Counted from the first letter of the stretch, positions 15,251 through 23,904 are shown. The stretch: 31,660 bases of DNA from a virus (IMGVR_UViG_3300046824_000062:1-31660), one strand, 5' to 3'. Program-made: numbers and translations. The notes: generated by a model from the sequence alone, not told the origin.

Positions 15251-15781
15251 ATGTCGGACCTGATCGCCTCGCCGGTCGCCGCGCAGTTGCTGGCCTGCTT
15301 CACGGCGAAGCTGAACGCGCTGCCGACCCCACCGGCGTACATCCAGATGCGCGTCGGTCAGGAGACCGGCCCGCTGATCGGGCCGGGTGTCGACGAGTGC
15401 TGCTCCGGCCTGGCCTGGGTTCGGGTCGCGGGCGTCCGGCCGTCGTGGGACAGCTTCCCGGCCACCGACAACACGTGGGTGCCGTGCGGACCCCTCGCCT
15501 ACGCCGTGGACCTGGAGATGGGCATGGCGTTCTGCATGCCCTGGTCGGACTCCTCCGGCGCACCCGACGACCTGGACCCGCCGAGCACGGCGGATTGGGC
15601 GGCGGCGTTCGCCACGCAGATGCGGGACCAGAACCTGATGCGTCAGACGGCGGCGTGCTGCTTCGGCCCGACGCAGCGCCGGGCGGTCGGGGAGTGGTCC
15701 CCGCTTCCAGTGGAGGGCGGCTGCACCGGCGGTAAGCTGACCGTGACCGTGTCCGTGATGAGTCCCTGCTCAGACTGCTGA
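15251..15781 (+). CDS. Probable neck / head-tail connector protein
   Basis: 176 residues, 10 bases after the adaptor stop. Sequence has DECCSGLAWVRVAGVRPSW, PLAYAVDLEMGMAFCMPW, a central helix (TADWAAAFATQMRDQNLMRQ) and ends GGCTGGKLTVTVSVMSPCSDC-like with paired Cys. This arrangement recurs in actinophages between adaptor and gp10-like proteins, so a stopper or tail-completion role is inferred from place and pattern. Six or more Cys are unusual for a cytoplasmic assembly protein. Confidence 0.65.
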   Translation: MSDLIASPVAAQLLACFTAKLNALPTPPAYIQMRVGQETGPLIGPGVDECCSGLAWVRVAGVRPSWDSFPATDNTWVPCGPLAYAVDLEMGMAFCMPWSDSSGAPDDLDPPSTADWAAAFATQMRDQNLMRQTAACCFGPTQRRAVGEWSPLPVEGGCTGGKLTVTVSVMSPCSDC

Positions 15782-15791
15782 TGGAGCCCCG

Positions 15792-15998
15792 ATGGCCAAG
15801 ATCGAAAACGACGCGAAGACGATCCGGCCGCACCGGTACGAGGTGCTGATCAGCTTTGACTCCCTCAACAAGGGCGAGACCTTCACGGCCTCCGACGCCG
15901 ACACGAGCTGGGAAGACCGGCACGTCGCCACCGGCTACCTGCGGGACCTGAGCGAGGAGGCGCCCGATGGCCAGCGGAGTGAAAACGGTCAAGGTTGA
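15792..15998 (+). CDS. Small hypothetical neck-region protein
   Basis: 68 residues: MAKIENDAKTIRPHRYEVLI, then a beta stretch and a charged tail. The last 32 bases overlap the next gene. Its third to sixth codons contain a dispersed GATCGAAAA site (15800), only eight bases after the start codon. The RPHRYEVL and GETFTASDADTSW segments look like a small beta-barrel and resemble short head-tail proteins of actinophages. Function unknown. Confidence 0.65.
   Translation: MAKIENDAKTIRPHRYEVLISFDSLNKGETFTASDADTSWEDRHVATGYLRDLSEEAPDGQRSENGQG
15800..15808 (+). repeat. GATCGAAAA site 4
   Basis: Context GGCCAAGATCGAAAACGACG; codes AKIEND eight bases after the start of the 68-aa gene. Confidence 0.75.
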
Positions 15999-16398
15999 CC
16001 TGTACCAGGCGGAGATCAAGGGCATCCTGCAAGACCTCGCGGGTCGGGACGTCACCCGGGTCACCCTGAAGGTGCTCAACCGCGCCCGGGTGACGTGCCC
16101 CGTCGACCAGGGCAACCTGCGCGCATCCCACCAGTTCAAGCTGATGTCCGGCGCGAGCGCGGTCACCGGCGAGGTCTACACCCTGGTCGAGTACGCCCTC
16201 CCCCTGCACGAGGGGCGCGGGGCGCTGACCATCTACCCGAGGACGAAGAAGGCCCTCGCGTTCCGCTGGCACGGCCGCCAGTTCGTCCGCAAGTCGGTGA
16301 CGCAGCCAGCCCGGCGGGGCCGCCCGTGGCTGCGGGACGCCCTTGCTGAGGTCGCCGCCAACGAGGGGTACAGAATGAGCACGTCCGCCGCCAACTGA
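15967..16398 (+). CDS. HK97 gp10-like tail completion / neck protein
   Basis: 143 residues; ATG after GAGGAGG. The central VTCPVDQGNLRASHQFKLM motif followed by GEVYTLVEYALPLHEGRG is the usual signature of the HK97-gp10 group (P.dtGnLr.S … YA..vE.G). The C-terminus PARRGRPWLRDALAEVAANE is the typical RPFL-type helix. These proteins close the neck or tail top. It overlaps the preceding gene by 32 bases. Confidence 0.8.
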   Translation: MASGVKTVKVDLYQAEIKGILQDLAGRDVTRVTLKVLNRARVTCPVDQGNLRASHQFKLMSGASAVTGEVYTLVEYALPLHEGRGALTIYPRTKKALAFRWHGRQFVRKSVTQPARRGRPWLRDALAEVAANEGYRMSTSAAN

Positions 16399-16427
16399 CG
16401 GAGGTGGCGGGCAGGAGGAGGAGAGCA

Positions 16428-17336
16428 ATGAAGATCACCATCGTCCGCGAGAAGCAGCCGCACCACCCGCTGCTCGGGCGCAACGTCAACCACGACAGTC
16501 GCAGCTGGTCGTACGCCCTCCAGCCGCAGGACACCCCGATCCGGTCGGTGCGGCACGCCGCCTACATCGGGATCATGGACCAGGGCGACGTCGGCTCCTG
16601 CACGGGCAACGCGTCCGTGGCCTGCGCCTACCGTGCCCCGTTCTACGCCCCGGACGCCCCCGCCTGGCAGTACGAGCCGACCGAATCCGGCGCACTGACC
16701 TGGTACTCGCAGAACACCGCAGGCGACGACTACGCGGGCACCTACTACTACCCGACCGGGTACGGCGACGACACCGGCTCCGACGGCCTCACGTCATCGA
16801 AGGTCGCCATGCAGGCGGGCATCATCACCGGCTACCAGATGGCCGGTGACCTCGCGTCCTCCCTGGAAGCCCTCCAGGATCGGCCCGGGATCACCGGGCT
16901 GCCCTGGTACAACAGCATGTTCGACGCGCCCGCGTCGGGCCTGCTCACCGTCGACACCAGCTCCGGCCTCGCAGGCGGCCACGAGCTGTGCGTGGACGAG
17001 GTCGTCGCCGTCGATTCCCCCGGCAACGGGACCGGCCGCCTGCTGGTCGGCGGGCCGAACAGCTGGGGAACCAGCTGGGGTGCGCAGGGCCGCTGGTATC
17101 TGCCCGCGAACGACTGGTGGGCGCTGAGGCAGCAGCAGGGCGACGTCTATTTCTGGACGGCGAAGTCGCAGCCCGCCCCACTCCCCACCCGGGATCCGGA
17201 ACAGACGTTCGACGACAACGACCTGGCCCTGTGGGTGGAGACGACACCATTCCGCCACGACCGCCACACGGCGCCGCTGATCGTGCACGCCGCCCACTCC
17301 CTGGAGACCTGGGCCGCCTTGAAGGGACTCGTCTGA
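16428..17336 (+). CDS. Papain-like (C1-type) cysteine protease in the tail module
   Basis: 302 residues; ATG at 16428 follows AGGAGGAGGAG (a GTG-like longer frame to 16404 is not needed). All papain landmarks are present in order: QGDVGSCTGNAS with oxyanion Gln52 and nucleophile Cys58; GGHELCVDEVVAV with His185; and GGPNSWGTSWGAQGRWYLP with Asn211. No signal peptide or pro-region is evident. A roughly 60-residue C-terminal extension follows the fold. It lies between the gp10-like gene and the tail chaperone, overlapping the latter by ATGA, in the place where the tail tube gene usually sits. It could process a virion protein, act on host surface proteins from the virion, or be injected; the sequence does not say which. 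Confidence 0.88.
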   Translation: MKITIVREKQPHHPLLGRNVNHDSRSWSYALQPQDTPIRSVRHAAYIGIMDQGDVGSCTGNASVACAYRAPFYAPDAPAWQYEPTESGALTWYSQNTAGDDYAGTYYYPTGYGDDTGSDGLTSSKVAMQAGIITGYQMAGDLASSLEALQDRPGITGLPWYNSMFDAPASGLLTVDTSSGLAGGHELCVDEVVAVDSPGNGTGRLLVGGPNSWGTSWGAQGRWYLPANDWWALRQQQGDVYFWTAKSQPAPLPTRDPEQTFDDNDLALWVETTPFRHDRHTAPLIVHAAHSLETWAALKGLV

Positions 17337-17704
17337 TGGCCGAGCTGACGGTGCTGGTCCCGCTCGGGGACCGCGAGGTCGAGATGCGCAAGCCGACCGA
17401 CGGCGCGCTGGTGGTGCTGGCCCGGATCACCCGGAGCCTGCCCAACTCCAAGATCGAAAACGACACGGTGTCGGACGCGGCCAGGGACAAGCTGGTCCGC
17501 AACCTCGGCACGATCGGCAACATCGTCGACTCCATGATCGTCAAGGCGGACGACCGGGACTGGCTGGAAGAGGCGATGGTCGACGGCACCGTCCCAGTGG
17601 AGGAGATCTTCGATTCCATCCGGGTTGCGGGCGAGAAGCTCAACGGCGCCCCGGCGACCGGCCCGGTCAAGGCAGCGGCAGTCCGGCGGCGGGCCGCGAG
17701 GTGA
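17336..17704 (+). CDS. Tail assembly chaperone (first component)
   Basis: 122 residues; the ATG overlaps the previous TGA. The pattern VEMRKPTDGALVVLARITR, a central helix, and IVDSMIVKADDRDWLEEAMV with DGTVPVEEIFDSI fits the N-terminal (gpG-like) tail assembly chaperone of actinophages, which coats the tape measure before tube polymerisation. The end is basic (VRRRAAR). A GATCGAAAA site lies at 17452. No clear slippery heptamer was seen near the stop, so the usual -1 frameshift to the second part is not evident. Confidence 0.75.
   Translation: MAELTVLVPLGDREVEMRKPTDGALVVLARITRSLPNSKIENDTVSDAARDKLVRNLGTIGNIVDSMIVKADDRDWLEEAMVDGTVPVEEIFDSIRVAGEKLNGAPATGPVKAAAVRRRAAR
17452..17460 (+). repeat. 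GATCGAAAA site 5
   Basis: Context TCCAAGATCGAAAACGACAC; codes SKIEND in the first tail chaperone. Confidence 0.75.
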
Positions 17705-17973
17705 GCGGCGGCGCGGTGGTGCACATCGCCGGGTCGTTCGTCTACATCGGGAGCCTGTTGCGGCAGCGCTGCGCGTGGTGCGGGGCCGTCCTGATCGACT
17801 ACGACCTGGAACGGATCGCCGTGCCGGTCGGCCAGGATGCGGGGCCGGGCGTCTGGCCGGTCGGGGAACTGGTCATGGTGGACGGCCCCCTCTGCGTCTC
17901 CGTGCCACACGACGACGGCGACATGCTGCCCGACAACGCCTGCGCCCGGCTCGACCCGGCGATCACCGCGTAG
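17701..17973 (+). CDS. Small Cys-containing protein between the tail chaperones
   Basis: 90 residues from a GTG overlapping the previous stop (GTGA). Contains RCAWCGAVLIDYD, a Cys-x2-Cys knuckle, with later lone Cys in LCVSVPHDDG and ACARL; possible small zinc site. It is placed exactly between the two chaperone-like genes, where a frameshift junction is normally found. No family recognised. Confidence 0.6.
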   Translation: MSGGAVVHIAGSFVYIGSLLRQRCAWCGAVLIDYDLERIAVPVGQDAGPGVWPVGELVMVDGPLCVSVPHDDGDMLPDNACARLDPAITA

Positions 17974-18543
17974 ATGGCCGGTGATGCGCTCGCCGCGCTG
18001 AAGATCTGGGCGCTCGACGTCGACCTGGCCGGGGAAACGTTCACCGTGCCGCCGATCCCGGCCGTCGGCTGGTTCGTGGCGATCCTCGACGACCAGACGC
18101 CGCTGCCCCTGATCCCCGGCCTGATGGACGGCGACGCGGAGGAGCGCATCACCGACCTGCTGCTCGACGGGAAGCTCGACCCGCAGGACATCATCAAGCG
18201 GTCCCGGGAGCTGCTGACGTCGGCGGCCGGGCGGCCGTGGTGGGAAGCCGACCGACTGATCCGGTCGTCGGCGGAAAGCTGGCAGGTGATCGGCGGCGAG
18301 CTGACCCGGCTCGGGGTGGACCTGGGCGCGGTCAGCCTCGCCGCCGCCCTGAACGCGATCTACGTCATCTGTGTGCGCACCATGGACGAGAAGGAGCGCA
18401 ACAAGTTCGACATCGACCTGAGGCTGCCGCCGATCGGCGTTGAGGGCGTCACCACCGAGGAGATGTACGACGAGAAGGCGGCTTCGGCCGCGTTCATGGC
18501 CCTGATGGGCGGGGCGCAGCCTCCGGCCCCCGTAGGATCCTGA
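17974..18543 (+). CDS. Tail assembly chaperone-like protein (second component)
   Basis: 189 residues; ATG directly after the TAG of the preceding gene. Key segments are LPLIPGLMDGDAEERITDLL, GRPWWEADRLIRSSAESW, LTRLGVDLGAVSLAAALNAI and DIDLRLPPIGVEGV, which match the second tail chaperone of actinophages (PWW near the middle, Leu/Ala-rich helices, then LxxPP). It would be expected as a frameshift extension of the first component, but here has its own start. It ends two bases before the tape measure gene. Confidence 0.72.
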   Translation: MAGDALAALKIWALDVDLAGETFTVPPIPAVGWFVAILDDQTPLPLIPGLMDGDAEERITDLLLDGKLDPQDIIKRSRELLTSAAGRPWWEADRLIRSSAESWQVIGGELTRLGVDLGAVSLAAALNAIYVICVRTMDEKERNKFDIDLRLPPIGVEGVTTEEMYDEKAASAAFMALMGGAQPPAPVGS

Positions 18544-18545
18544 CC

Positions 18546-20948
18546 ATGGCAGGGAGTCTCGGGCGCGCGATGGTGCAGGTCCATGCCGACCTGTCGACGT
18601 TCACGCCCGGCCTGAAGCAGAAGCTGAAGGCCGCGCTCGACGAGCAGACCAAGGGCATCCAGCTGACCGAGCTGGACAAGTCGTCGGAGAAGGCGGGCCA
18701 GTCGGCCGCCGACCACATCGCCAAGGGCGTCGACTCCAAGATCGAAAAGAATATGGAGCGGTCCGGCAAGAAGGGCGGGGCCAGCTTCAGCAAGGGCATG
18801 TCGTCGGTCGTGGGGATGCTCGGCTCCCTGCTGATGCCAGCCCTGATCACCTTCGGCGTGCAGGCTGCCGCCGCCCTCGTTCCGGCCGCCACCGCCCTGG
18901 CCGCGACGATCCCCGCCGCCGTCTTCACCGCCGTCGGGGCCATCGCCGTCCTGACGATGGCCACGCACGGGCTCGGCGACGCCCTGAAGTCCGCGTTCGA
19001 CCCGGCCAAGACCGCGCAGTTCGAAGCGGCCATGAAGAAGCTTGCCCCGGCCGCCCGCGCGTTCGTCATGGAGATCAAGGCCCTGCGCCCGGCGTTCCAC
19101 GACCTGCAACAGGACGTGCAGCAGACGTTCTTCGTGCAGCTTCAGGGCTCCCTGACCCGGGTGGCGAACAAGCTGTTGCCGACGCTGCGGACCGGACTTA
19201 AGCAGCTGTCCGCCGACCTGGGCGGGGTGGGCAAGGGCCTGCTGACCGCGTTCGGCAACGGCAAGCAGGATCTTGCGGGGATCTTCGTCGCCGCGCACGA
19301 GGCCATCAAGCCGTTCATTCCGGTGCTCGGCCAGTTCGTCGGCGCGCTGCTCACGATCGGCGCGGTGGCGGGGCCGCTGTTCGCCAGCCTGTCCAGCGGC
19401 TTCGCCGGGCTGCTCGCCCACTTCACCGACTTCATCAACACGGCGGCTACGTCGGGCGACCTGGCCACGTTCTTCTCCGACATGCTGGTGGTGTTGCAGC
19501 AGCTGGGGCACATTCTCGGCTCTGTGGTCGGGCTCGTCACGGACCTGGTGACGGCGTTGCAGAGCACCGGCGGGCAGGCTCTCGGGCTGATCGGCCGCCT
19601 GGTCGAGATGCTCGATACGTTCTTCACGTCCGCGCAGGGTCAGGACATGCTCGTCTCCGTGTTCACGCTGCTGAACACGGTGCTGGACTCCCTGTTCAAG
19701 ATCGTCGAACCGTTGCTGCCGCTGCTGGCCGACCTCGTGTCGGAGTTCGCCGGTGGGCTGACCGCCGCCCTGAAGACGGTCACGCCGTACCTCCAGAGCG
19801 CGGCCGAATGGCTCGGCAAGCACCCTGACCTCATCAAGGCGGCCGTTGCGGCGTGGGCCATCTACAAGACCGCGCTGATGGCCGTGGCGGTCTATGAGGC
19901 GATCGTGGACGCCCTCAACCCGGCGACGTGGATCATCCTGGCCATCGCCGCTATCGCCGCCGGGGCGTACCTGATCTACAAGAACTGGGGTGCGGTCACC
20001 CGCGCCCTGACCGTCGCAGGCGACGCGATCAAGGGGTTCTTCACCGGCATCTGGGCGTGGATCGTCGGCGTCGGCCACGACATCGCGAACTGGTTCACGG
20101 TCACCCTGCCGAACTTCTTCGCGGCCATCCCCGGCACCATCGGCCGCGCCCTGTCCGCGCTGCCCGGGATGCTGTGGAACCTGTTCATGGGCGCCCTGCA
20201 CCTGGCGGGGGAGGCTATCGGTGTCGGGATCGGCCTGCTCCTGGTGGCGATCATCAAGCTGCCCGGCCTGGTCTACGACGGGGTCAAGGCGATCGGGCAC
20301 ATGTTCGTCGACCTGTGGAACATGGCGTTCGCGCTCGGCAAGGCCGTCCTCCTGGCGGGGGTCGCCGGGGTGGTCTACATCTTCACCGTGCTGCCCGGCA
20401 AGATCGCCGGGTTCGTGAACCGGCTGCCCGGCATCATCGGCGGCGCGTTCCGCTCGGCGTGGGACTGGGCGAAGCGTGAGGTCCGCGAGGGCGCCGACGC
20501 CATCGTCGGGTTCGTGCAGCGGCTGCCCGGCCGGATCCGGGGCTTCATGGGCAACGTCGGCCACGACATCCTGGCCGGGTTGAAGTCGGGCATCAACTCC
20601 GTCATCGGCGGCTTCAACTCCGGCATCAACCGGGTCGGCGGCGCCCTGCACGTCGGCCTGCCGAACATCCCCTACCTGGCGTCCGGCGGCCTGATCACGT
20701 CGCCGACCCTCGCGGTCGTCGGCGAGGCGGGCAAGGAAGCTGTTATCCCGATGAGCGACCCGGCCCGCGCCGCGCAGGTCGCCCAGCAGACTGGCCTGCT
20801 GGCCATGCTCGGCAGCCGGGCCGGGCACTCCGAGGTCCCGGCGATCAAGGTCTACCTCGGCACCCGGGAGATCACCGATATCCTCGACGTGCGCATCGAT
20901 AAGAAGCTGGGCGACCAGGCCAACGAGCTGGCGTATGGACCGAGGTGA
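18546..20948 (+). CDS. Tape measure protein
   Basis: 800 residues, longest gene in the tail block. The N-terminus (MVQVHADLSTFTPGLKQKLK) and EKAGQSAADHIAKG are typical; long Ala/Leu-rich helical stretches follow, with hydrophobic segments near residues 95-145 and 455-475. The end has VGLPNIPYLASGGLITSPTL and VVGEAGKEAVIPMSDP, the usual C-terminal Gly-rich module. It sets tail length and may form a channel in the membrane. AGGA at 18534-18537 may act as ribosome site; the same bases form TAGGAT, seven bases before the ATG, so a leaderless start is also possible. A GATCGAAAA site is at 18740. Confidence 0.92.
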   Translation: MAGSLGRAMVQVHADLSTFTPGLKQKLKAALDEQTKGIQLTELDKSSEKAGQSAADHIAKGVDSKIEKNMERSGKKGGASFSKGMSSVVGMLGSLLMPALITFGVQAAAALVPAATALAATIPAAVFTAVGAIAVLTMATHGLGDALKSAFDPAKTAQFEAAMKKLAPAARAFVMEIKALRPAFHDLQQDVQQTFFVQLQGSLTRVANKLLPTLRTGLKQLSADLGGVGKGLLTAFGNGKQDLAGIFVAAHEAIKPFIPVLGQFVGALLTIGAVAGPLFASLSSGFAGLLAHFTDFINTAATSGDLATFFSDMLVVLQQLGHILGSVVGLVTDLVTALQSTGGQALGLIGRLVEMLDTFFTSAQGQDMLVSVFTLLNTVLDSLFKIVEPLLPLLADLVSEFAGGLTAALKTVTPYLQSAAEWLGKHPDLIKAAVAAWAIYKTALMAVAVYEAIVDALNPATWIILAIAAIAAGAYLIYKNWGAVTRALTVAGDAIKGFFTGIWAWIVGVGHDIANWFTVTLPNFFAAIPGTIGRALSALPGMLWNLFMGALHLAGEAIGVGIGLLLVAIIKLPGLVYDGVKAIGHMFVDLWNMAFALGKAVLLAGVAGVVYIFTVLPGKIAGFVNRLPGIIGGAFRSAWDWAKREVREGADAIVGFVQRLPGRIRGFMGNVGHDILAGLKSGINSVIGGFNSGINRVGGALHVGLPNIPYLASGGLITSPTLAVVGEAGKEAVIPMSDPARAAQVAQQTGLLAMLGSRAGHSEVPAIKVYLGTREITDILDVRIDKKLGDQANELAYGPR
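18740..18748 (+). repeat. GATCGAAAA site 6
   Basis: Context TCCAAGATCGAAAAGAAT; codes SKIEKN near the tape measure start. Confidence 0.7.
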
Positions 20949-20951
20949 CAG

Positions 20952-22241
20952 GTGTCGACGATCACGGCCACGGCCAACAACAGCAAGTCGCAGGTGCGGC
21001 TCGACCTCGACTTTTCCGACATCGACGCGCCGTACGCGTACGTGCTCCGCGTTGATGCGATCACCGGGCAGACGACGCCGGTGCGCGGGCACGGCTCGTC
21101 AACCACGATCGCTGGGCTGCCGTACGCACCGATGCAGGCCGGGTACAAGGCTGTCCTGTACGACACGGAAATGCCGCTCGATCAGGCGTTCTACTACACG
21201 GCGTCCGCGCCGTCGGTGACCCTGAACGCGACCCCGACGTTCACTGCCGGGTATGAGGAGCCGTGGTATCCGGCGACCTCGACGGTCATGGCCACCCCCG
21301 GGGTGTCGACCAGCGGCGCATACTACCTGGCGTTGATCGCCGACGGCGCGGCCACGCCGCTGCTGCGCGGCGAGAACATCCCGGCCACTCCGGCGGCGGT
21401 CATCAACTTCACGGTGCGCCTGTCCTGCGCGGTGTCGCAGAGCACCACCTTCGGCCTGATCTTCCGCGACTCGGCCGGGGTGGTTCTGTCGACGACGGTC
21501 ACGACGGTCACGGTGACCACGGCCACCACGTACACCACGGCGCAGACGGCCCCGGCGAACACGGTGGAGGTGCAGCCGTACATCCAGATGAACGGCACCC
21601 CGGCCGCCGGGACGAGCCTGCTGATCTACTCGGCGGCCGTGACGAACGTCGCCGGGTCGGCCACCTCCGGCGGGGTGACCGTGGCGTCCCTGTCCGCCTG
21701 CTGGCTGAAAGATCCGCTGCGGCCCGGCAACAGCGTCCGGATCGACTTCGCGTTCGACCCGAACCCGCTGTGCACCCCGACCGAGGGCATCTTCTTCCAG
21801 AGCATGGACCAGGAGCAGTACGGCGCGAACGCGGCCACGTTCAACGTCAACAACCAGCGGCAGCCGATCGTCACCTCGAAGGTGCGCAGCTCCGTCACGT
21901 CCACGCTGGTGCTCGTGTCGCGGACCTTCGCCGACCGGGACCGGCTGAACGTCGAACTGACGCCTGGCTCGCCGCTGCTGTTCCAGGTCCCGGCAGAGTA
22001 CGGCGTCCCGCAGCTGTACATGTCGATCGGCGGTACGACCGTCTCCCGGGTGCTGCCCGACCACCGTTTCCCCATCCGGGTGTTCCAGCTGCCGTACGCG
22101 TCCGTGGCGGCGCCGGGCGGGCCGATGCAGGGCACCGTCGGGGCGCGCTGGCAGGACACCTGCAACCAGTACGCGACCTGGGCGGCCATCTCCGGCGCCG
22201 GGTTCATCTGGACTCAGGTCTTGCAGGGGGCGATCGGCTGA
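20952..22241 (+). CDS. Minor tail protein (probable distal-tail type)
   Basis: 429 residues from a GTG three bases after the tape measure stop, so position suggests the distal tail (Dit-like) hub. The first 95 residues are beta-rich (KSQVRLDLDFSDIDAPYAYV); residues 95-235 form a Ser/Thr-rich beta-sandwich like a carbohydrate-binding module (VINFTVRLSCAVSQSTTFGL, VEVQPYIQMNG). The C-terminal part (LKDPLRPGNSVRIDFAFDPN, VLVSRTFADRDRLNVEL) returns to the tail-hub pattern. The insertion of a lectin-like sandwich into a hub protein is inference. Confidence 0.75.
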   Translation: MSTITATANNSKSQVRLDLDFSDIDAPYAYVLRVDAITGQTTPVRGHGSSTTIAGLPYAPMQAGYKAVLYDTEMPLDQAFYYTASAPSVTLNATPTFTAGYEEPWYPATSTVMATPGVSTSGAYYLALIADGAATPLLRGENIPATPAAVINFTVRLSCAVSQSTTFGLIFRDSAGVVLSTTVTTVTVTTATTYTTAQTAPANTVEVQPYIQMNGTPAAGTSLLIYSAAVTNVAGSATSGGVTVASLSACWLKDPLRPGNSVRIDFAFDPNPLCTPTEGIFFQSMDQEQYGANAATFNVNNQRQPIVTSKVRSSVTSTLVLVSRTFADRDRLNVELTPGSPLLFQVPAEYGVPQLYMSIGGTTVSRVLPDHRFPIRVFQLPYASVAAPGGPMQGTVGARWQDTCNQYATWAAISGAGFIWTQVLQGAIG

Positions 22242-23383
22242 TGGTGTGGGCTGGTGGTCTCGACGCGCAGTACCGCGACGCCCTGTCGCGCCCGCACACC
22301 GTCTACATGCGGGTAGACGTCCTCGACCGGTCGGGCACCATCCTGCAATCCGACCTGCCGTTCATCGACGGCAACGTCCGCGCCACCCTCAGCAGCCGCG
22401 TAGCGCGCGTTCTGACCCTGTCGGTGGACCGGTCGTGGTTCCCACTCAAGAACGACGGGACGATCGATACAGCGGGCTTGCTGACCCCGTTCGGCAACCG
22501 GCTGCGGGTCTACCGGGGCGTCGTCTACGGCGACGGCTCAGTCGTCAGCTTCCCCGTCTTCTACGGCCGGATCGAACAGGTGCAGATGGGCCGCAACGGC
22601 GTCGTCGGCATCTCCGCGAACGACCTCGCCGCCGACATCGTGGACGCCCTGTTCGAAACCCCCGAGTCGTCGATCCCCACGAACACGATCAGCACCGAAT
22701 TCCGGCGCCTGATCATTGAGGCCCTGCCCGACGCGACGTTCGGCGTCTCCGACCTGACCGGGCTGAAGATCGCCCCCGTGGCGTGGCAGAGCGACCGCGC
22801 GCAGGCCCTCGACGACATGTCCGTGACCGCCTCCATGCTGTGGTATCCGCTCGCCGACGGGTCGTTCGTGCAGCGGCTCACCCCGTGGACGAAGCCCGGC
22901 CAGGTCGCGAGCGTCACCCTGGCCGACGGGACCGCCGCCGTACCAGGGGCAAACGGCACCATCGCCGACTGGACGATCACCGTGTCGCGGACCAACGTCT
23001 ACAACGCGGTCGTCTTCGCCGCCGAACGGCAGGACGGCAGCCCCCCGGTCTACGCCACCGTCCGCGACACGACGGCAAGCAGCCCCACCTACTACCTGGG
23101 CAATTTCGGCCGCAAGCCGCTGCTCGTGCAGAACCAGGTGGCGCTGACACAGTCGCAGTGCCTGGCCGCTGCGCAGTCCATCCTCAAGCAGTCGAAAGCG
23201 ATCACGCAGGTGTGGGATCCGCTGACGATCGTGCCGGACGCGTCGCTGGAGCTGGGCGACCTCGTGCGGGCCTACGCCGACGGCGCCGCCGACACGCAGG
23301 TCATCACCGGGTTCACCCTGCCCCTGCGGGAGGTCGGCGACATGTCCCTGAACCTGCGCGGCTATGCCCCGGTGACCGGGTGA
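22241..23383 (+). CDS. Minor tail protein (DUF5047-like)
   Basis: 380 residues; ATG overlaps the previous TGA. Opens QYRDALSRPHTVYMRVDVLD, IDGNVRATLSSRVARVLTLS and FPVFYGRIEQVQMGRNG, the layout of DUF5047-type minor tail proteins that follow the distal tail protein in many actinophages. The middle has DDMSVTASMLWYPLADGSFV and the end VTGFTLPLREVGDMSLNLRG-like text, as in tail tip baseplate hubs. Probably the tail-associated hub that carries fibres. Confidence 0.75.
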   Translation: MVWAGGLDAQYRDALSRPHTVYMRVDVLDRSGTILQSDLPFIDGNVRATLSSRVARVLTLSVDRSWFPLKNDGTIDTAGLLTPFGNRLRVYRGVVYGDGSVVSFPVFYGRIEQVQMGRNGVVGISANDLAADIVDALFETPESSIPTNTISTEFRRLIIEALPDATFGVSDLTGLKIAPVAWQSDRAQALDDMSVTASMLWYPLADGSFVQRLTPWTKPGQVASVTLADGTAAVPGANGTIADWTITVSRTNVYNAVVFAAERQDGSPPVYATVRDTTASSPTYYLGNFGRKPLLVQNQVALTQSQCLAAAQSILKQSKAITQVWDPLTIVPDASLELGDLVRAYADGAADTQVITGFTLPLREVGDMSLNLRGYAPVTG

Positions 23384-23886
23384 GCGCCCGCCTGGCGTCC
23401 CAGACGCAGAAGTCCATCGGCATCTCCAACGGGATGCGCACGGCATCCATCGCGGCAGTCTCCGGCGGCGTGGTGACGCTCGCGATCTCCGGCGGCCTGG
23501 TCTCCTCCGGTGTCGGCGTCCTGAAGTCGTATACGCCGGTCGTCGGCGACACGGTGGCCGTGTTCCGGCAGGACTCCTCCTGGTTGGTGCTCGGCTCCAT
23601 CGCGGCGTCTACCATCGCCGCACGCGGTCAGCTCACCGGAACGTCCCTCATCACCGTCGCAGGCGTGGCGAGCATCGTGGTGCCCGTCACCTTCGGCGCG
23701 ACCTTTCCGGATCCTCCGGTGGTCATTTCCAACATCGATTCTGGCGCGGGCACTACCGCCCGCTGGGTGCCCCGGTCTATCGCCATCACCACGGTAGGGT
23801 TTTCGATCTTCGCGTTCGCTGCCGACGGCGCCCTGGGCACGTTCTCCAACATTCCCGTTTCCTGGGTCGCAACGGCCCGAACGTAG
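23380..23886 (+). CDS. Minor tail / fibre protein with lectin-like C-terminus
   Basis: 168 residues from GTG overlapping the previous stop (GTGA). N-terminal strands (GVVTLAISGGLVSSGVGVLK, DTVAVFRQDSSWLVLGSI) look like an OB-type barrel anchoring to the tail tip. The C-terminus (IVVPVTFGATFPDPPVVISN and SIAITTVGFSIFAFAADG) resembles H-type lectin domains, which bind sugars, so a receptor-binding role is plausible (inference). A minus-oriented GATCGAAAA site lies at 23800-23808. Confidence 0.68.
   Translation: MSARLASQTQKSIGISNGMRTASIAAVSGGVVTLAISGGLVSSGVGVLKSYTPVVGDTVAVFRQDSSWLVLGSIAASTIAARGQLTGTSLITVAGVASIVVPVTFGATFPDPPVVISNIDSGAGTTARWVPRSIAITTVGFSIFAFAADGALGTFSNIPVSWVATART
23800..23808 (-). 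repeat. GATCGAAAA site 7 (against the gene)
   Basis: Minus-strand context GAAGATCGAAAACCCTACC; the plus gene reads GFSIF here, so the match is not a shared KIEN peptide. Confidence 0.7.
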
Positions 23887-23904
23887 GCAAGGAAGGAACG
23901 CGAG

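Noticed and set aside
9724-15342. Minus-strand open frame of about 1870 codons across capsid and neck genes
   Set aside because: It runs through many recognisable plus-strand genes and the glycosyltransferase in another frame; its sequence is low-complexity and has no start signal.
15977-15990. GTGAAAACGG as another copy of the dispersed motif
   Set aside because: Shares only GAAAACG and lacks the GATC half, so it was not counted.
17660-17720. Possible -1 frameshift site joining the tail chaperones
   Set aside because: No X-XXY-YYZ heptamer was found near the stop, and the following gene has its own GTG start.
18360-21092. Minus-strand open frame of about 910 codons opposite the tape measure
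   Set aside because: Gln/Arg/Asp-rich noise mirroring the plus-strand helical codons; no support beyond length.
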